From Chara braunii (taxonomy: Eukaryota; Streptophyta; Charophyceae; Charales; Characeae), in contig BFEA01000065.1 of NCBI GenBank assembly GCA_003427395.1, positions 1,901,018 to 1,928,484 on the forward strand: a stretch of 27,467 nt of DNA, in the 5' to 3' direction. Of the stretch, positions 17,406 through 26,840 are shown in pieces (position 1 is the stretch's first letter; every line of letters starts with the position of its first letter). Below the pieces are notes generated by a model that was not told the DNA's origin, ran no database searches, and was given only the letters and a program-made list of their open reading frames with translations. The position numbers and the translations under genes were made by a program.

Positions 17406-17769
17406 TGTGTAGCATTGTGTTCGCGTTCGGTGACCGAACCCGAACGTTTCGGACCGAACGCCAACGAGCGCCAAAACTCTTCGAACGCGAACATCAAAAT
17501 ATTAAAAAAAAAAAAAAAAAAAAATTCTGCAAAAAAACTGAAAAAAATATATGTTATGTAAAATAATAATACAAACAAGTTTTGCCTTGGAGGTATGGTC
17601 AAATTCGTAACCAAACTCGAGTTAAAAATAAAAAACTAAAAACAGTTTTTTTTATTATTATTATTTTTTTAAATATGTTCGGCCGAACACGTTCGGGTGG
17701 CGTTCGGTCGAACACTCGAACATGTCCGGACGTTCGAAAAAGCTCCGAACATGTTCAGTGTGCTACACA
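17406..17769. mobile_element. 364-bp element with terminal inverted repeats
   Basis: The ends TGTGTAGCA (17406-17414) and TGCTACACA (17761-17769) are exact inverted repeats. Inside each end lie clusters of GTTCG/CGAAC, including a 12-bp perfect pair TGTTCGCGTTCG (17418) and CGAACGCGAACA (17482). Further in, an A-rich block (about 17500) mirrors a T-rich block (about 17650). The two halves are loosely complementary throughout, so the element is fold-back or MITE-like. No target-site duplication is clear and there is no transposase. Confidence 0.6.
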
Positions 17770-18848
17770 TATACCAGCGAATGAATCTGTCACGATTAAA
17801 AGGGCAGATTCTTCAAACTAAATGGCGGAGACCTGGATGCTCGCCAGGGCAGAGTCGGGAGCACTTCGAGAAAAAACTCAGGGCTCGATCGCAGCAAACG
17901 GGCAAACGTAAGCGAGTGACAAAGGACCTATGAGGGTATATGCATACTACAGTCAACAAGCGCAGAACCAGCGAACGAGATGCGAGCAAAGCGAGGTGCG
18001 CACGCGCAAGTATCGTGATCAGAGAGCGGCCTAAACAAGGGCTGAGGGAATGAGCGCGGGGGTAAGAGGAAAAAGAAGAAGAAGGGAGAACACGACAGGA
18101 GGGAAAGGAGTATGGGAAAGTGAAGTGAGCAAAGAAACCAAACTGTGGCAAAGGGAAGAAGGAAATAAGGAGGGGAAACGAAAGTTACAGCTGTTGTGTT
18201 CTGTCAAAGACAAGGCATCTTCAGTCTGGACTAGGCTGTAGCCTAGTTGAGTTGAGCAAAAGAACCAGCCAACGTGCTAAGTAAAGTGTCACGCGTTCTT
18301 CACGTCTCTGTCGGGACGCGAACTTGAACGAGGGTGTATGCAGGGCAGAGTAGCAGAGAAAGATACGAAGGAAGAGTTACAAACGGGAAACGAGCCAACA
18401 GTGGAGAGAGAAAGAAAGAAGAATCGATAACGAATCAAGTGAAAGAAGGAGGAGCAAAGACTTACCTCCTTTACCTTCGGAAACGACGACATCACAGGCG
18501 GGTTGTTTCGAAGTGCGGGCAGGTGTTCTATCGACGAGAGTAAAAGCAGGTAAGTCTCCTGTCACCCGACTTCTTCGAAGTACTCCTATCGACAAAATGA
18601 ATAATATCGAATGCATCTATCGCTACAAGGTCAAATGAGTCTACCTTTAGGATACAGAAAGGTACACTACCATTTGTGTGAGTGTATGATCCTGCCTAAT
18701 CTCAGTTTCTCGCTACTTCCATAGGTAGGATGAGAAAAATCGAAAGAATCTATGACTATAACGTGGAGGTATACGTCGTCGTTGCTCTAACCGCTATATG
18801 CCTTTGTCCATGCTCCACATTGGGGTAGTTGGTTGTGTGTGCATATAG
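17770..18848. other. Non-coding interval
   Basis: No credible gene. The hairpin ACTAGGC/GCCTAGT with loop TGTA lies at 18230-18247, and TACCTTT/AAAGGTA near 18640-18662. Degraded copies of the dispersed GATGAG...AATCGAA...GAATCTA word occur near 18595 and 18727. Confidence 0.5.
18230..18247. repeat. 7-bp perfect hairpin, TGTA loop
   Basis: ACTAGGC (18230-18236) pairs with GCCTAGT (18241-18247). The loop has the TGTN form seen in the 25-kb hairpin family. Confidence 0.85.
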
Positions 18849-18942
18849 GAGTGCGTGCGTGTATGTGTGTGTGTGTGTGAGAGAGAGAGTAAGAGAGACA
18901 GTTAAGTCTCCCACCCGCACCTCGCCCCACGCAACTGAGATC

Positions 18943-19024
18943 GATAGAATGAGCAAATCGAAAAGTGACAATGTATATTTCCACGTTTCAGCGGAAGATT
19001 CATTCCGTTCGTGCTCATCCTATC
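18943..19024. mobile_element. 82-bp fold-back mini-element, copy 1
   Basis: It begins GATAGAATGAGCAAATCGAA and ends TTCATTCCGTTCGTGCTCATCCTATC (in two parts: TTCATTCCG and TGCTCATCCTATC), imperfect inverted repeats of about 20 bp. There is no coding capacity. Related words lie at 9951, 10088, 18595, 18727, 19331 and 20465. Confidence 0.55.
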
Positions 19025-19142
19025 AATGGAATGTGTGTGTGTATGAGGGTGTGTGCGTGCGTGTATGTGTGTGTGTGTGTGTGAGAGAGTAAGAGAGACA
19101 GTTAAGTCTCCCACCCGCACCTCGCCGCACGCCACTCAGATC

Positions 19143-19223
19143 GATAGAATGAGCAAATCGAAAAGTGACAGTGTATATTTCCACGATTCAGCGAAAGATT
19201 CATTCCGTTTTGCTCACCCTATC
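19143..19223. mobile_element. 81-bp fold-back mini-element, copy 2
   Basis: Sister of 18943-19024 in the 200-bp duplication, ending TTTGCTCACCCTATC. It differs at a handful of bases. Confidence 0.55.
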
Positions 19224-19227
19224 AATG

Positions 19228-19394
19228 AAGTGTGTGTGTATGTATGTGTTGTGTGTGCGTGTGTGTATGAGTGAGTACGTGTGTGTTGCGACCAGCTCAC
19301 GCTACTCGCATCGATCGGGTGTTCTAAATAGAATGAATCTACCTCTAGAACAAGAAAACATACATTGCCACACTTACGCGTGTGTGTGCACGTA

Positions 19395-19427
<33 letters not shown>

Positions 19428-19445
19428 GTGCGTTAGGTGTGTGAG
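19228..19445. repeat. GT-rich microsatellite tracts
   Basis: GT runs at about 19230-19290 and 19378-19432 flank a further degraded copy of the dispersed word (ATAGAATGAATCTACCTCTA near 19329). Confidence 0.9.
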
Positions 19446-19619
19446 CTTGTATGCGAGTATGTGAGGGAGAAAGAGGAAAAGGGAGAAGTGGGAACTCACC
19501 TTGAAGATGGATGAACCAGAGAGAGGACGAAGAAGCAACTTCCTCGAAACACAACGTACCCTCTTCTTGACTAAATCGGACCGTAGGGACAACTCGTATA
19601 CGTTTGGCATCTTTGCCTT

Positions 19620-19712
19620 ACCATTATTATTATTAATATTATTATTGGTATTATTATGATATTGATCATTATTGCAGTCTGTTGTTGTTATTATTATTAA
19701 TATTATTATTAT

Positions 19713-19761
<49 letters not shown>

Positions 19762-19775
19762 TTTATTTTTATTGT
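19620..19775. repeat. (ATT)n microsatellite, imperfect
   Basis: ATT units with AAT inversions (ATTAATAATAATATT), so it contains its own palindromic parts. Confidence 0.9.
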
Positions 19776-19870
19776 TATTATGACAATATGCTCTCGGCCG
19801 TGAGTCCGCCTGTGTACACAAAGAGGGGGTGCATATTTTTATTGTATGGCATCAGTGTGTTGGGGAAAGA

Positions 19871-20218
19871 GGTTGTGAGTATGGCGAGAGACATACCTGG
19901 TGGTGGAGACGTGCGGCTTTGGTCGCTGTAGGCTCGTACTTCGGGAAGCTGTAGTCGTCAACCTCTACACTGTAATACAGGCCAGATAGGATCTGCCACA
20001 TGTAGTCTGGGCATCGATCTCCAGATAGGATAGCAACTCTGGCTCTTCGTTGAGGATGACGAGACTATTTCAACATTATCAGTTATGAACTTCTGGTGTG
20101 TTCTTATTGGGTGATTCTCGTGATTCGATACTGCTTTTTGGTTCGCGGTCGATACTATCTGGACTCATGTGTAGGATTCTTGATTGCTGAAGTACGTTAT
20201 TGCTTATCTTCCTTGCGT
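19871..20218 (+). repeat. Dispersed 348-bp repeat, copy A, (GA)n tail
   Basis: Shares blocks with 21463-21810: GCTCGTACTTCGGGAAGCTG, TAGTCTGGGCA, GACTAT-TCAACATTATC, TTGATTGCTGAAGT and CTTATCTTCCTTG. Both copies are 348 bp by these limits, roughly two thirds identical by eye. It is followed directly by a (GA)n run. The simple-repeat 3' tail suggests a non-LTR (SINE-type) element; no Pol III boxes are clear. Confidence 0.75.
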
Positions 20219-20219
20219 A

Positions 20220-20250
20220 GTGAGAGAGAGAGAGAGAGAAAGGGAGAGAG
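20220..20250. repeat. (GA)n tail of repeat copy A
   Basis: GTGAGAGAGAGAGAGAG right after the conserved end. Confidence 0.85.
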
Positions 20251-20387
20251 TTCCAATCGATAGGTTGAGCAATGCACTGGCCAGCGACCGATCTCACCAC
20301 AGACCTCATGGTACTTCCAATGATATGATGAACAAACTCGGATCGATCAAGAGCAAGAATGTGGAGATAAACACCGCCTCACTCGCT

Positions 20388-20419
<32 letters not shown>

Positions 20420-20422
20420 AGT
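20388..20422. repeat. (GT)n microsatellite
   Basis: TATGTGTGTGTG... to GAGTG. A degraded copy of the dispersed word follows near 20465. Confidence 0.93.
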
Positions 20423-20587
20423 GTTAGTCACGTGGCGGTTTTAGCGATACGTCTATCAATTAGATGAACGAAAATGAATGAATCTACTGCTACAATAATG
20501 ACAAACGTTGGATCCAAGTCACAACTTTGGTTGGGATGATCTCTGATATCTTAGCTTTCCACTGCGCTAAAGTGTTATGACGATCCC

Positions 20588-20832
20588 GGTCAGGTCAGGA
20601 TTCGCACCCAAGTCCCTCACTATGTAGCAAGGACCATTTTTGCATGTATCTAGATGGATATTGCTGGTTGAGATTTCGTTTGAACTACTCTGTCAAGACA
20701 ATCCTTTTCATCACCTTGCGGATCTTTGGCTCCCCTTCATTGCCCAACTCGGCAGGTAGCCCACTGTACTTTCAGTGGTTCGCAGCCGGGGGGGGGTATT
20801 GAGGGAATACCTTTAAAACCTGGTCAGGTCAG
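20588..20832 (-). mobile_element. Possible 234-bp insertion flanked by 11-bp direct repeats
   Basis: GGTCAGGTCAG occurs at 20588-20598 and 20822-20832, like a target-site duplication. Inside, minus GGTGCGAATCC near 20598 is one base off a B box. Hairpins CCACTG/CAGTGG near 20761 and GGTATT/AATACC near 20797 lie at the other end. The element is unidentified and the tRNA likeness is weak. Confidence 0.4.
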
Positions 20833-20835
20833 ACG

Positions 20836-21355
20836 AAAGGAGGAAACACGAAGAAGAAGAAGAAGGGGAGGAGAGAGAGATAAGGAGAAAAAGAAGAAAT
20901 GAGGAAAACGAAGGGGGAAGGCAGAGACATACAAGAAATCAGCAGATAGGCGTGACAGACCAGTCCCACACAGACGGACACGAACAGAGACCGACGGACA
21001 AACAGAAACAGACAGATAGAAGAGACAGTCAGCCGAACAGACACAGACAAGCAAAGAGACAGAGGCACGGGCAGACAGATACATAGACAAGCAGCCAGAC
21101 ACGTGGCTGCCAGACAAACAAGCGGCTATTGACAAAGCAGCAGGCAAACGAACCCAGACTAACAAGCAGACAAACAGATGCAGGTTACCAAGCAAACAGT
21201 CAGCCACAGGTAACCAGACATACAACAATGGACACGAACAAAGAACAGGACAAATATACAGGCGGACAGTGACAAACGATTAAACAGACAGGCAATCACA
21301 CAAACAGACAAACACAAACAAACAGACAAACTCACACACGGGCCAAACACAGGCT
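20836..21355 (+). repeat. Degenerate CAGA/CAAA simple-sequence tract
   Basis: About 500 bp almost free of T on the + strand, built from ACAGACAGA, CAAACAGAC and similar words. A second short tract lies at 22017-22068. ORFs on minus through it are artefacts of composition. Confidence 0.85.
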
Positions 21356-21462
21356 GTGGGCAGAAGGATAGCAGACAACCATAGTTGGGCGTGCCTGCAT
21401 TATGTTGAATGAGGTGCATGGTGGCTCTTGGGAGCATGTGGGATACTGCGGGTGAGGGTCGA

Positions 21463-21807
21463 GGTTATGAGTAATGCAACAGACATACTTTGTATTTGAT
21501 GTGACGGCATGGTCCGAGATCTGCTCGTACTTCGGGAAGCTGTTGGCAACAACATTGACGTTGTAGTTATAGGATAGATATAAATTGTCACTTTAGTCTG
21601 GGCACAGAGCGCCAGATAAAATATCGACGCTGGTTCTTGGGTTGATAATGATGAGACTATATCAACATTATCGTTTTTGAGCTCGTGCTGTGTTCTCATC
21701 TGGTGAAACTCATGTCGCAATTCTGCCTTTGGGTCGGGGTCAAGACAACCTGACCCCATGCATGATGCTTGTTGATTGCTGAAGTTCGCTATTACTTATC
21801 TTCCTTG

Positions 21808-21810
<3 letters not shown>
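21463..21810 (+). repeat. Dispersed 348-bp repeat, copy B, (ATT)n tail
   Basis: Second copy of 19871-20218, followed directly by (ATT)n where copy A has (GA)n. Confidence 0.75.
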
Positions 21811-21856
<46 letters not shown>

Positions 21857-21857
21857 G
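21808..21857. repeat. (ATT)n microsatellite
   Basis: About 16 perfect ATT units. Confidence 0.95.
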
Positions 21858-22421
21858 TCGGTGTTTGCCCGTATCTGAAAAAGGGCCGTAACAGAAGGAA
21901 GTCACACGAGGGGGGGATTGCTGCTAAAGAAGAGTGAGGGAGACGGAGAATGGGAAAGAACGAGAGGAGAAAAGGGGTGATAAACAGGCACGAGTATGTA
22001 GAACATACAGTCTCAGACAAAGACAGACAGACAAACAGACACAGACGGAGACAGACGGGCAGAGAGAGATGATGATGATGAGGCCAGGGCATACACCTGG
22101 CGTCAGCGATGGTCTGCATTGGGCTACATTCTCGGGGTACTTCGTAGGCTGCTGACATCAGCAGTTGCTTTGTCACTGAGTAGGCAAACAGTAGCTGTGT
22201 AGGCAGTGGGTTGAGCACCGAAAAGTCGAAGTTGGGATAAGGGATTGGGCTCTTATGATGGTGGTGACAAGAGCGAGCCCACATTGACTTTGGGCTTCCA
22301 TGCTACAAACCTCCATTAGTGTTGTATTGGTGCAGTGCTGCTTTCTGGATATTGAAATGGTATATGACTTTCAGTATGATTGAGCATTCTAAAAATAGTC
22401 ATTATTAGTGTCATTATTATA

Positions 22422-22422
<1 letters not shown>
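21858..22422. other. Non-coding interval
   Basis: A CAGA-rich stretch (22017-22068) and unique sequence, GATGATGATG near 22069. Nothing coding. Confidence 0.45.
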
Positions 22423-22520
<98 letters not shown>

Positions 22521-22537
22521 GTTATTATTATTATTAT
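22423..22537. repeat. (ATT)n microsatellite
   Basis: About 38 units with GTT interruptions, the longest ATT tract here. On minus it reads as an (AAT)n tail to the sequence that follows. Confidence 0.95.
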
Positions 22538-22539
22538 TT

Positions 22540-23085
22540 CATTAGTCTTGACCCCGGCAAGCCTCGGGCCCGCCCTAAGAGAAGGCAGGTCTGAATAATC
22601 CGTGAGAGGCCCCTACCTCTGCATTGCCTGATGTGGGGCTCAGACAAGCTGCTGCAGGCTGGTTGGTTGAAGTACAGCCTGTGCGTCACCCTGGACTCTC
22701 CCAAAAGAAGTAGCTGCGTCAGGCAGGTGAGCCCAGAACATGGGTTGGTGTGTTCAGGGCACATGTAACATGGGGACGACACATTAAGTGACCACGAGCC
22801 GACAAGATTGCGACCTTGTCACATCCTCCGTTCGCAGACGCTGAGTGGGGTAGGTCGCGGTCAGACTGCAGGACGCCAGCGGGTTATGGCTAGGCGCACA
22901 GGATAGCGAGTGTGTGCCCACACGGTCTTGTGAGCAGGCAGGGCAGCAGTTACACACGAGTGGTCTTTGGGATAGGCACGAGGAATAGCGCGCGGGAGAA
23001 GGAAGTGAAATGGACAAAGATTTCCAACCGGTGACGCATCAATAAGAAGTTCGCGCTCGCTTGATCACTCGAAGGTTAATCAGAA
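22540..23085 (-). repeat. Possible repeat body with (AAT)n tail, unclassified
   Basis: GC-rich sequence (CCCGGCAAGCCTCGGGCCCGC at the start) without ORF motifs, sharply different from its flanks. If read on minus it ends at the AAT tract, as a SINE or LINE 3' end would. There is no second copy in the window to confirm limits. Confidence 0.3.
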
Positions 23086-23104
23086 CATTTGACAACAAGT
23101 TTAG

Positions 23105-23345
23105 TACTCCGATTTTTTTATTTTTTTTGTTATTATTATTTCTATTTTCGTTTGCGACTATTATCGTTATTATTATTATTATTATTACTATAAATAATTA
23201 CTAATATTATAATTGTTATTATTTTATTATCATTATTGTTTTACTTATTATTATTGATATTATTATTGTTATTATTGATTTTATCATCATCATTATTATT
23301 ATAAGTACTATTATTATTATTGTTATTTTCGTTTGTTTTACTGTT
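23105..23345. repeat. Degenerate (ATT)n region
   Basis: ATT, ATC and GTT trinucleotides with short poly-T, clearly an old, decayed microsatellite. Confidence 0.85.
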
Positions 23346-23886
23346 GTTATTCTTAAAAACGCCACGGGTTGGGCGAAGACCGGAAAGTGAAGAAAACATA
23401 AGGCATTTAAGGAAGAGGGAGACGATGTCACGATGTGATGATATCTGCCTCCTCCATCCTTCCCCATCTTTTGCCTTGGTTGGATCCTCTAAAACTATCC
23501 ATCTCTTTGAATATGATTGGCTGATGATAAATTTTCACTTACATAATACTAGTCTGTACTGACTCTAAGTACTCGCAATCAGATGCGTTGACCATACATC
23601 TCCGAATACAAGGCGATTGCGGGAGCTCTGCCGGAGTTCAGGAGGAACTCTGGAGGCAGGGAACCATGAGATATGCATCACGTAACCCCTTCCCATATAC
23701 CCCTACAGGCTACGCCCTTCTATTGGACTGCCTGCATGATTGTATGATATACTGCTTGTACTTTCTTCTGGACTAAGGTAATCCGAAGGGAAAAAGGATA
23801 TGATTGGAGTAAAAATCTTGCCCAGTGAAATGGAAAGAACCTAAATTAACTAAGAAGGAACCTAGACTGTTTGGACCTGAAGAATG
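23346..23886. other. Non-coding interval
   Basis: No credible gene. A compound hairpin lies at 23626-23661: CTCTGCC pairs with GGCAGGG and GAGTTC with GAACTC over AGGAG. Confidence 0.5.
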
Positions 23887-23929
23887 AAGTAGGGCGATAG
23901 AGGCTCATATGTGAGCCGTCACACTACTT
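23887..23929 (+). repeat. Compound hairpin, first of the 24-25 kb set
   Basis: GGCTCA (23902) pairs with TGAGCC (23912-23917) over loop TATG. AAGTAG (23887) pairs with CTACTT (23924-23929) outside it. The outer stem words match the hairpin at 25631. Confidence 0.65.
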
Positions 23930-23964
23930 ATGTATGCGCTGAATTGACTAAAGGTTGACAATTA

Positions 23965-24930
23965 GGTACTCATGTGTGAGTCACCTTGCTCTCTGCCTGT
24001 CCGACTGTTGTCGTGACGGGAAGGGGGTCCTAATGATAATCTATGAACTAAACTAAGTACTCTCTACCTGAGCAGTTGTCGTCGTGAGGGGGCGAGGGTA
24101 CAAACAACTAGTTCTAAACTAATCTAAATACTCTCAACCTGAGCGGCTGTCGTCGTGAGGGGACGAGGGTACACACAACTAACCTAGGAACTAAACTAAG
24201 TACTCTCTACCTGAGCGGCTGTCGTCGTGAGGAGACGAGGGTACAAACAACTACTTATGAACTAATCAAAGTGCTCTCGACCGTAACGGTTGTCGTCATA
24301 ACGGGAAGAGGTATTTGACGAATACTTATGAGATAATCTAAGTACTCTCTACCGTAACGACTGTCCTCGTGACGGGAAGGGGGTACCTGACTATAACTTA
24401 TAGACTGAATAGGTGCTCTCTACCGGATCGACTGTCGTCGTGATGGGACGAGGGTACAAACCCAAACTTACGAACAAGTCTAAGTACTCTCTACCGGAAC
24501 GACTGTCGTCGTGATGGGACGAGGGTACAATCAAAGTACTTATGAACTAATCTAAGTACGCTCTACCGGAACGATTGTCGTCGTGATGGGACGAGGGTAC
24601 CAACAAATACTTATAAACTAATCTAAGTACACCCTACCGGATCGGCTGTCGTCGGGATGGGACGAGGGTATGAGCAACTACTTATGAACTAAAATAGGTA
24701 CTCTCTATCAGATCGGTTGTCGTCGTGACGGAAGGAGGGTCCTGACACTGACCATGAGCTAACTTAAGCACTCATGTGTGAGTTGCCTCACTACCTTACC
24801 AGATCGGTTGTCGTCGTGAAGGGAAAGGATGTCTAACATTAACTTATGAAGTAAACTAGGTACTCATGTGTGAGTTACCTTACCATCTACCGGATCGACT
24901 GTCGTCGTGACGGGAAGAGGGGTCTGACTC
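23965..24930 (+). repeat. Tandem array, 13 units of about 72 bp, each with a TGTC-loop hairpin
   Basis: Units start near 23991, 24059, 24130, 24203, 24274, 24347, 24418, 24488, 24560, 24632, 24705, 24790 and 24888. The core is CTCTACCGGAACGAC, TGTC, GTCGTGATGGGACGAGGGTA; the linker is ACTTATGAACTAATCTAAGT. In the central units ACGAC pairs with GTCGT across TGTC and CCG pairs with TGG or CGG outside, with GA facing GA between them. The outermost linkers (23965-23985, 24768-24786, 24859-24879) carry a second hairpin, ACTCA/TGAGT with loop TGTG, that central linkers lack. It is not a CRISPR array: units are contiguous and diverged, with no spacers. Confidence 0.85.
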
Positions 24931-24938
24931 TTAGAAAA

Positions 24939-24972
24939 TAATAAGGAAGGCTTCAGGGAGGGTCGTCCTATT
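24939..24972 (+). repeat. Hairpin unit 1 (weak)
   Basis: AATA(A)GG pairs with CCTATT, then GGCTTC with AGGGTC through wobbles and one mismatch. It is homologous in sequence to the unit at 25082. Confidence 0.45.
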
Positions 24973-25081
24973 CACATGTTAGAGTATAAGGCTGACTTAC
25001 CACCTGCAAAGAGTAGGAAATCACATTTCTACCCTTTCTTTCCTAGCTTACTTACCCTCAGACACTCCGACCACCAGACCG

Positions 25082-25117
25082 GTAGTAGGGAGGCTTCTGT
25101 AGGAGTCGTCCTATTAC
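25082..25117 (+). repeat. Hairpin unit 2
   Basis: Outer GTAGTAGG/CCTATTAC, internal GA/GT, inner GGCTTC/GGAGTC, loop TGTA (25098-25101). Non-Watson-Crick pairs are G-T on +. Confidence 0.7.
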
Positions 25118-25152
25118 TTTTTTAACGGTTGGACTACTCGTTACCCAAGGAA

Positions 25153-25190
25153 GGTAGTAGAGGGGCCTCTGTTGGGGTCTGTCTATTACC
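25153..25190 (+). repeat. Hairpin unit 3
   Basis: Outer GGTAGTAGA/TCTATTACC, internal GG/TG, inner GGCCTC/GGGGTC, loop TGTT (25170-25173). Same layout as 25082 with changed but paired stems. Confidence 0.7.
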
Positions 25191-25359
25191 TACTTGATTC
25201 TGTATTAACTTAAGAGAAGGGTGCTCATGTAGGAATACCCTAGACACTCGTCTTCTGTCCAAAACTAACCCGGACTCCGTACAGTCGGCTTCCGAAGGGC
25301 AACAAGATACCCTTGTGAGGATTATCCTAATGCTCTCGTGAAGCGGACATTGTCACATG

Positions 25360-25393
25360 ATAGTAGGGGACTCTTATGCGGGTCGACTATTAT
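25360..25393 (+). repeat. Hairpin unit 4
   Basis: Outer ATAGTAG/CTATTAT, internal GG/GA, inner GACTC/GGGTC around TTATGC. Confidence 0.65.
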
Positions 25394-25458
25394 TCAAGCA
25401 GACCGTTATTAACGTCTGGGAAAGGACTGACATCAAGATCTTTCAGAACGATACCTAA

Positions 25459-25501
25459 AACGAGTAGTAGGGTGGTTTTGTAGGAGCCTCGACTATTTGT
25501 T
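25459..25501 (+). repeat. Hairpin unit 5
   Basis: Outer AACGAGTAG/CTATTTGTT with two wobbles, inner GGTTTT/GGAGCC with three, loop GTA. Confidence 0.6.
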
Positions 25502-25537
25502 GTAGGAAGGATACTCATGTGTGAACTATCCTGCTAC
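25502..25537 (+). repeat. Hairpin unit 6
   Basis: Outer GTAG/CTAC, middle AGGATA/TATCCT, inner TCA/TGA, loop TGTG (25518-25521). Confidence 0.65.
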
Positions 25538-25630
25538 TCTGATTAGATCAAGTGGGGCTAAAAAGGTAGATCAATACTCATGTGCGACTTACTCACCTGT
25601 CTGTTCGACCAACAGATTGTTTGGTATTGG

Positions 25631-25673
25631 CCAAGTAGCAGAAGATTCATGTCTGAATCGATCTACTACTTGG
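25631..25673 (+). repeat. Hairpin unit 7, longest
   Basis: CCAAGTAG (25631) pairs with CTACTTGG (25666-25673), AGA with TCT after one mismatch, and GATTCA (25644) with TGAATC (25654), loop TGTC (25650-25653). About 17 pairs in 43 bases. Confidence 0.8.
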
Positions 25674-26840
25674 GTGTGTCAGGACAAATTGAAGAGAAAG
25701 GAAAGAACAATGTTCATGTTAGAGCAAGGTCTCCACGTATCCAGGAAGGGAACAAGAAATGAGGATAGGACCGCAGGAGAAAGAAACTTAAGAATCACCT
25801 CGCAGTCCATAGTTGTCCATAGCTTCTGGATGGAAGGCCACGATGATGAATGAGTTATATCTCGTCTACATAAGCGCCAAAATGGTGCGCTTACTTCAGA
25901 GAGAGAAAATACAAGGACTGAGAGTAGGGGAATTATGAGTTTTCCTAAAAACGGCTTAGGACGTAGACATGAAACTCCTTGAGAGAAAGGAGAAAGTGAC
26001 AGACGACATAGGGTAGGGTTGTGAGAGTAAGACTAGGGATTAGACCTGGGATGTCGATTCAGAGCTCACTACCCATGCCTAAAGGCTCGACCCTTAGATG
26101 TCAATATGTGGGAATCGAGTGGGGGTGTTGAATCTTTGTTGACCTGTGTGTGTGCAGGTCCCTGTTTATCTACTACATTTCAAGGAAGAGGTTCTACAGA
26201 AAGGACCCAAATTTATGTTATCTCTCGATAACAGGTCGGTTGTTACCGATTCAACTTTCCCCTTTGACTTGATACCCACCTCTAAAGTCAAACCCTGTGG
26301 TCAGTAAAACTGTCACCTGTAGTCATTGTCTAAATGGTCCTGGTCACTCTCAAGGGTCCTTTGAAGAAATGTGACGGGGCTAGGCTTACGTCTCAGGAAA
26401 AATAAGGTTGTCATGTATGGTTTGGGAAGTGAGGGACAAGGTCAACGGTTGATGGTTGACACCGTTAGTGCATGACATGTGAACTGTCTTTGCATTATTC
26501 TGTGCAGTTTTGTTATGTGCGTGACTTTGGATTGAACTAAACCTGGTCTGTTGAAGAGTCTCGGACACACAACACTTGTAAAAGTGGGAAGGGTTCTCGG
26601 CGGTAGCCGCGGTAATACTTCCATATTCTTCATATGTCCAACTTAACTTCAATATTATTCTTATGTTCAGTTAAGTCCTAACCTGTTAAGGTAGCTAGGA
26701 CGCTCTTTGGTAGAAAAAAAAATTTGATTGATATTGGTCGAAAGAATAATACATTACGCAGTAGCGGAAATAGACTGCCTTATTAAAAGTCCGACCTGAA
26801 TATTTAACGGGTCAGTTCTAGGCGTCTTACCGCGCGTACC
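25674..26840. other. Non-coding interval with tetraloop hairpins
   Basis: No credible gene. TAAGCGC/GCGCTTA lies near 25871-25893. TGTTATC/GATAACA (26216-26233, loop TCTC) is followed two bases later by TCGGT/ACCGA (26236-26249, loop TGTT). TTTGACTT/AAGTCAAA spans 26263-26292, and GTCAAC/GTTGAC lies near 26439-26458. Confidence 0.55.
26216..26292. repeat. Cluster of three perfect hairpins
   Basis: Stems of 7, 5 and 8 bp at 26216, 26236 and 26263; the first two have 4-nt loops. Confidence 0.8.

Larger units (their letters stand above)
18849..19248 (+). repeat. 200-bp tandem duplication with GT/GA tracts
   Basis: GATCGATAGAATGAGCAAAT occurs at 18940 and 19140, and all landmarks (GT run, GTAAGAGAGACAGTTAAGTC, CCCACCCGCACCTCGCC) are offset by 200 bp. 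Each unit is a GT and GA microsatellite, a conserved core and one fold-back element. Confidence 0.9.

Noticed and set aside
20824-22284. Leucine/cysteine-rich minus ORFs
   Set aside because: They come from the T-poor CAGA/CAAA tract and the ATT tract, with no motif.
22423-22598. Isoleucine-rich ORF over the ATT tract
   Set aside because: Pure translation of a microsatellite.
23985-24930. CRISPR-like repeat array
   Set aside because: Units are contiguous 72-bp tandem repeats that diverge along their whole length, with no unique spacers and no cas genes; the window is eukaryotic.
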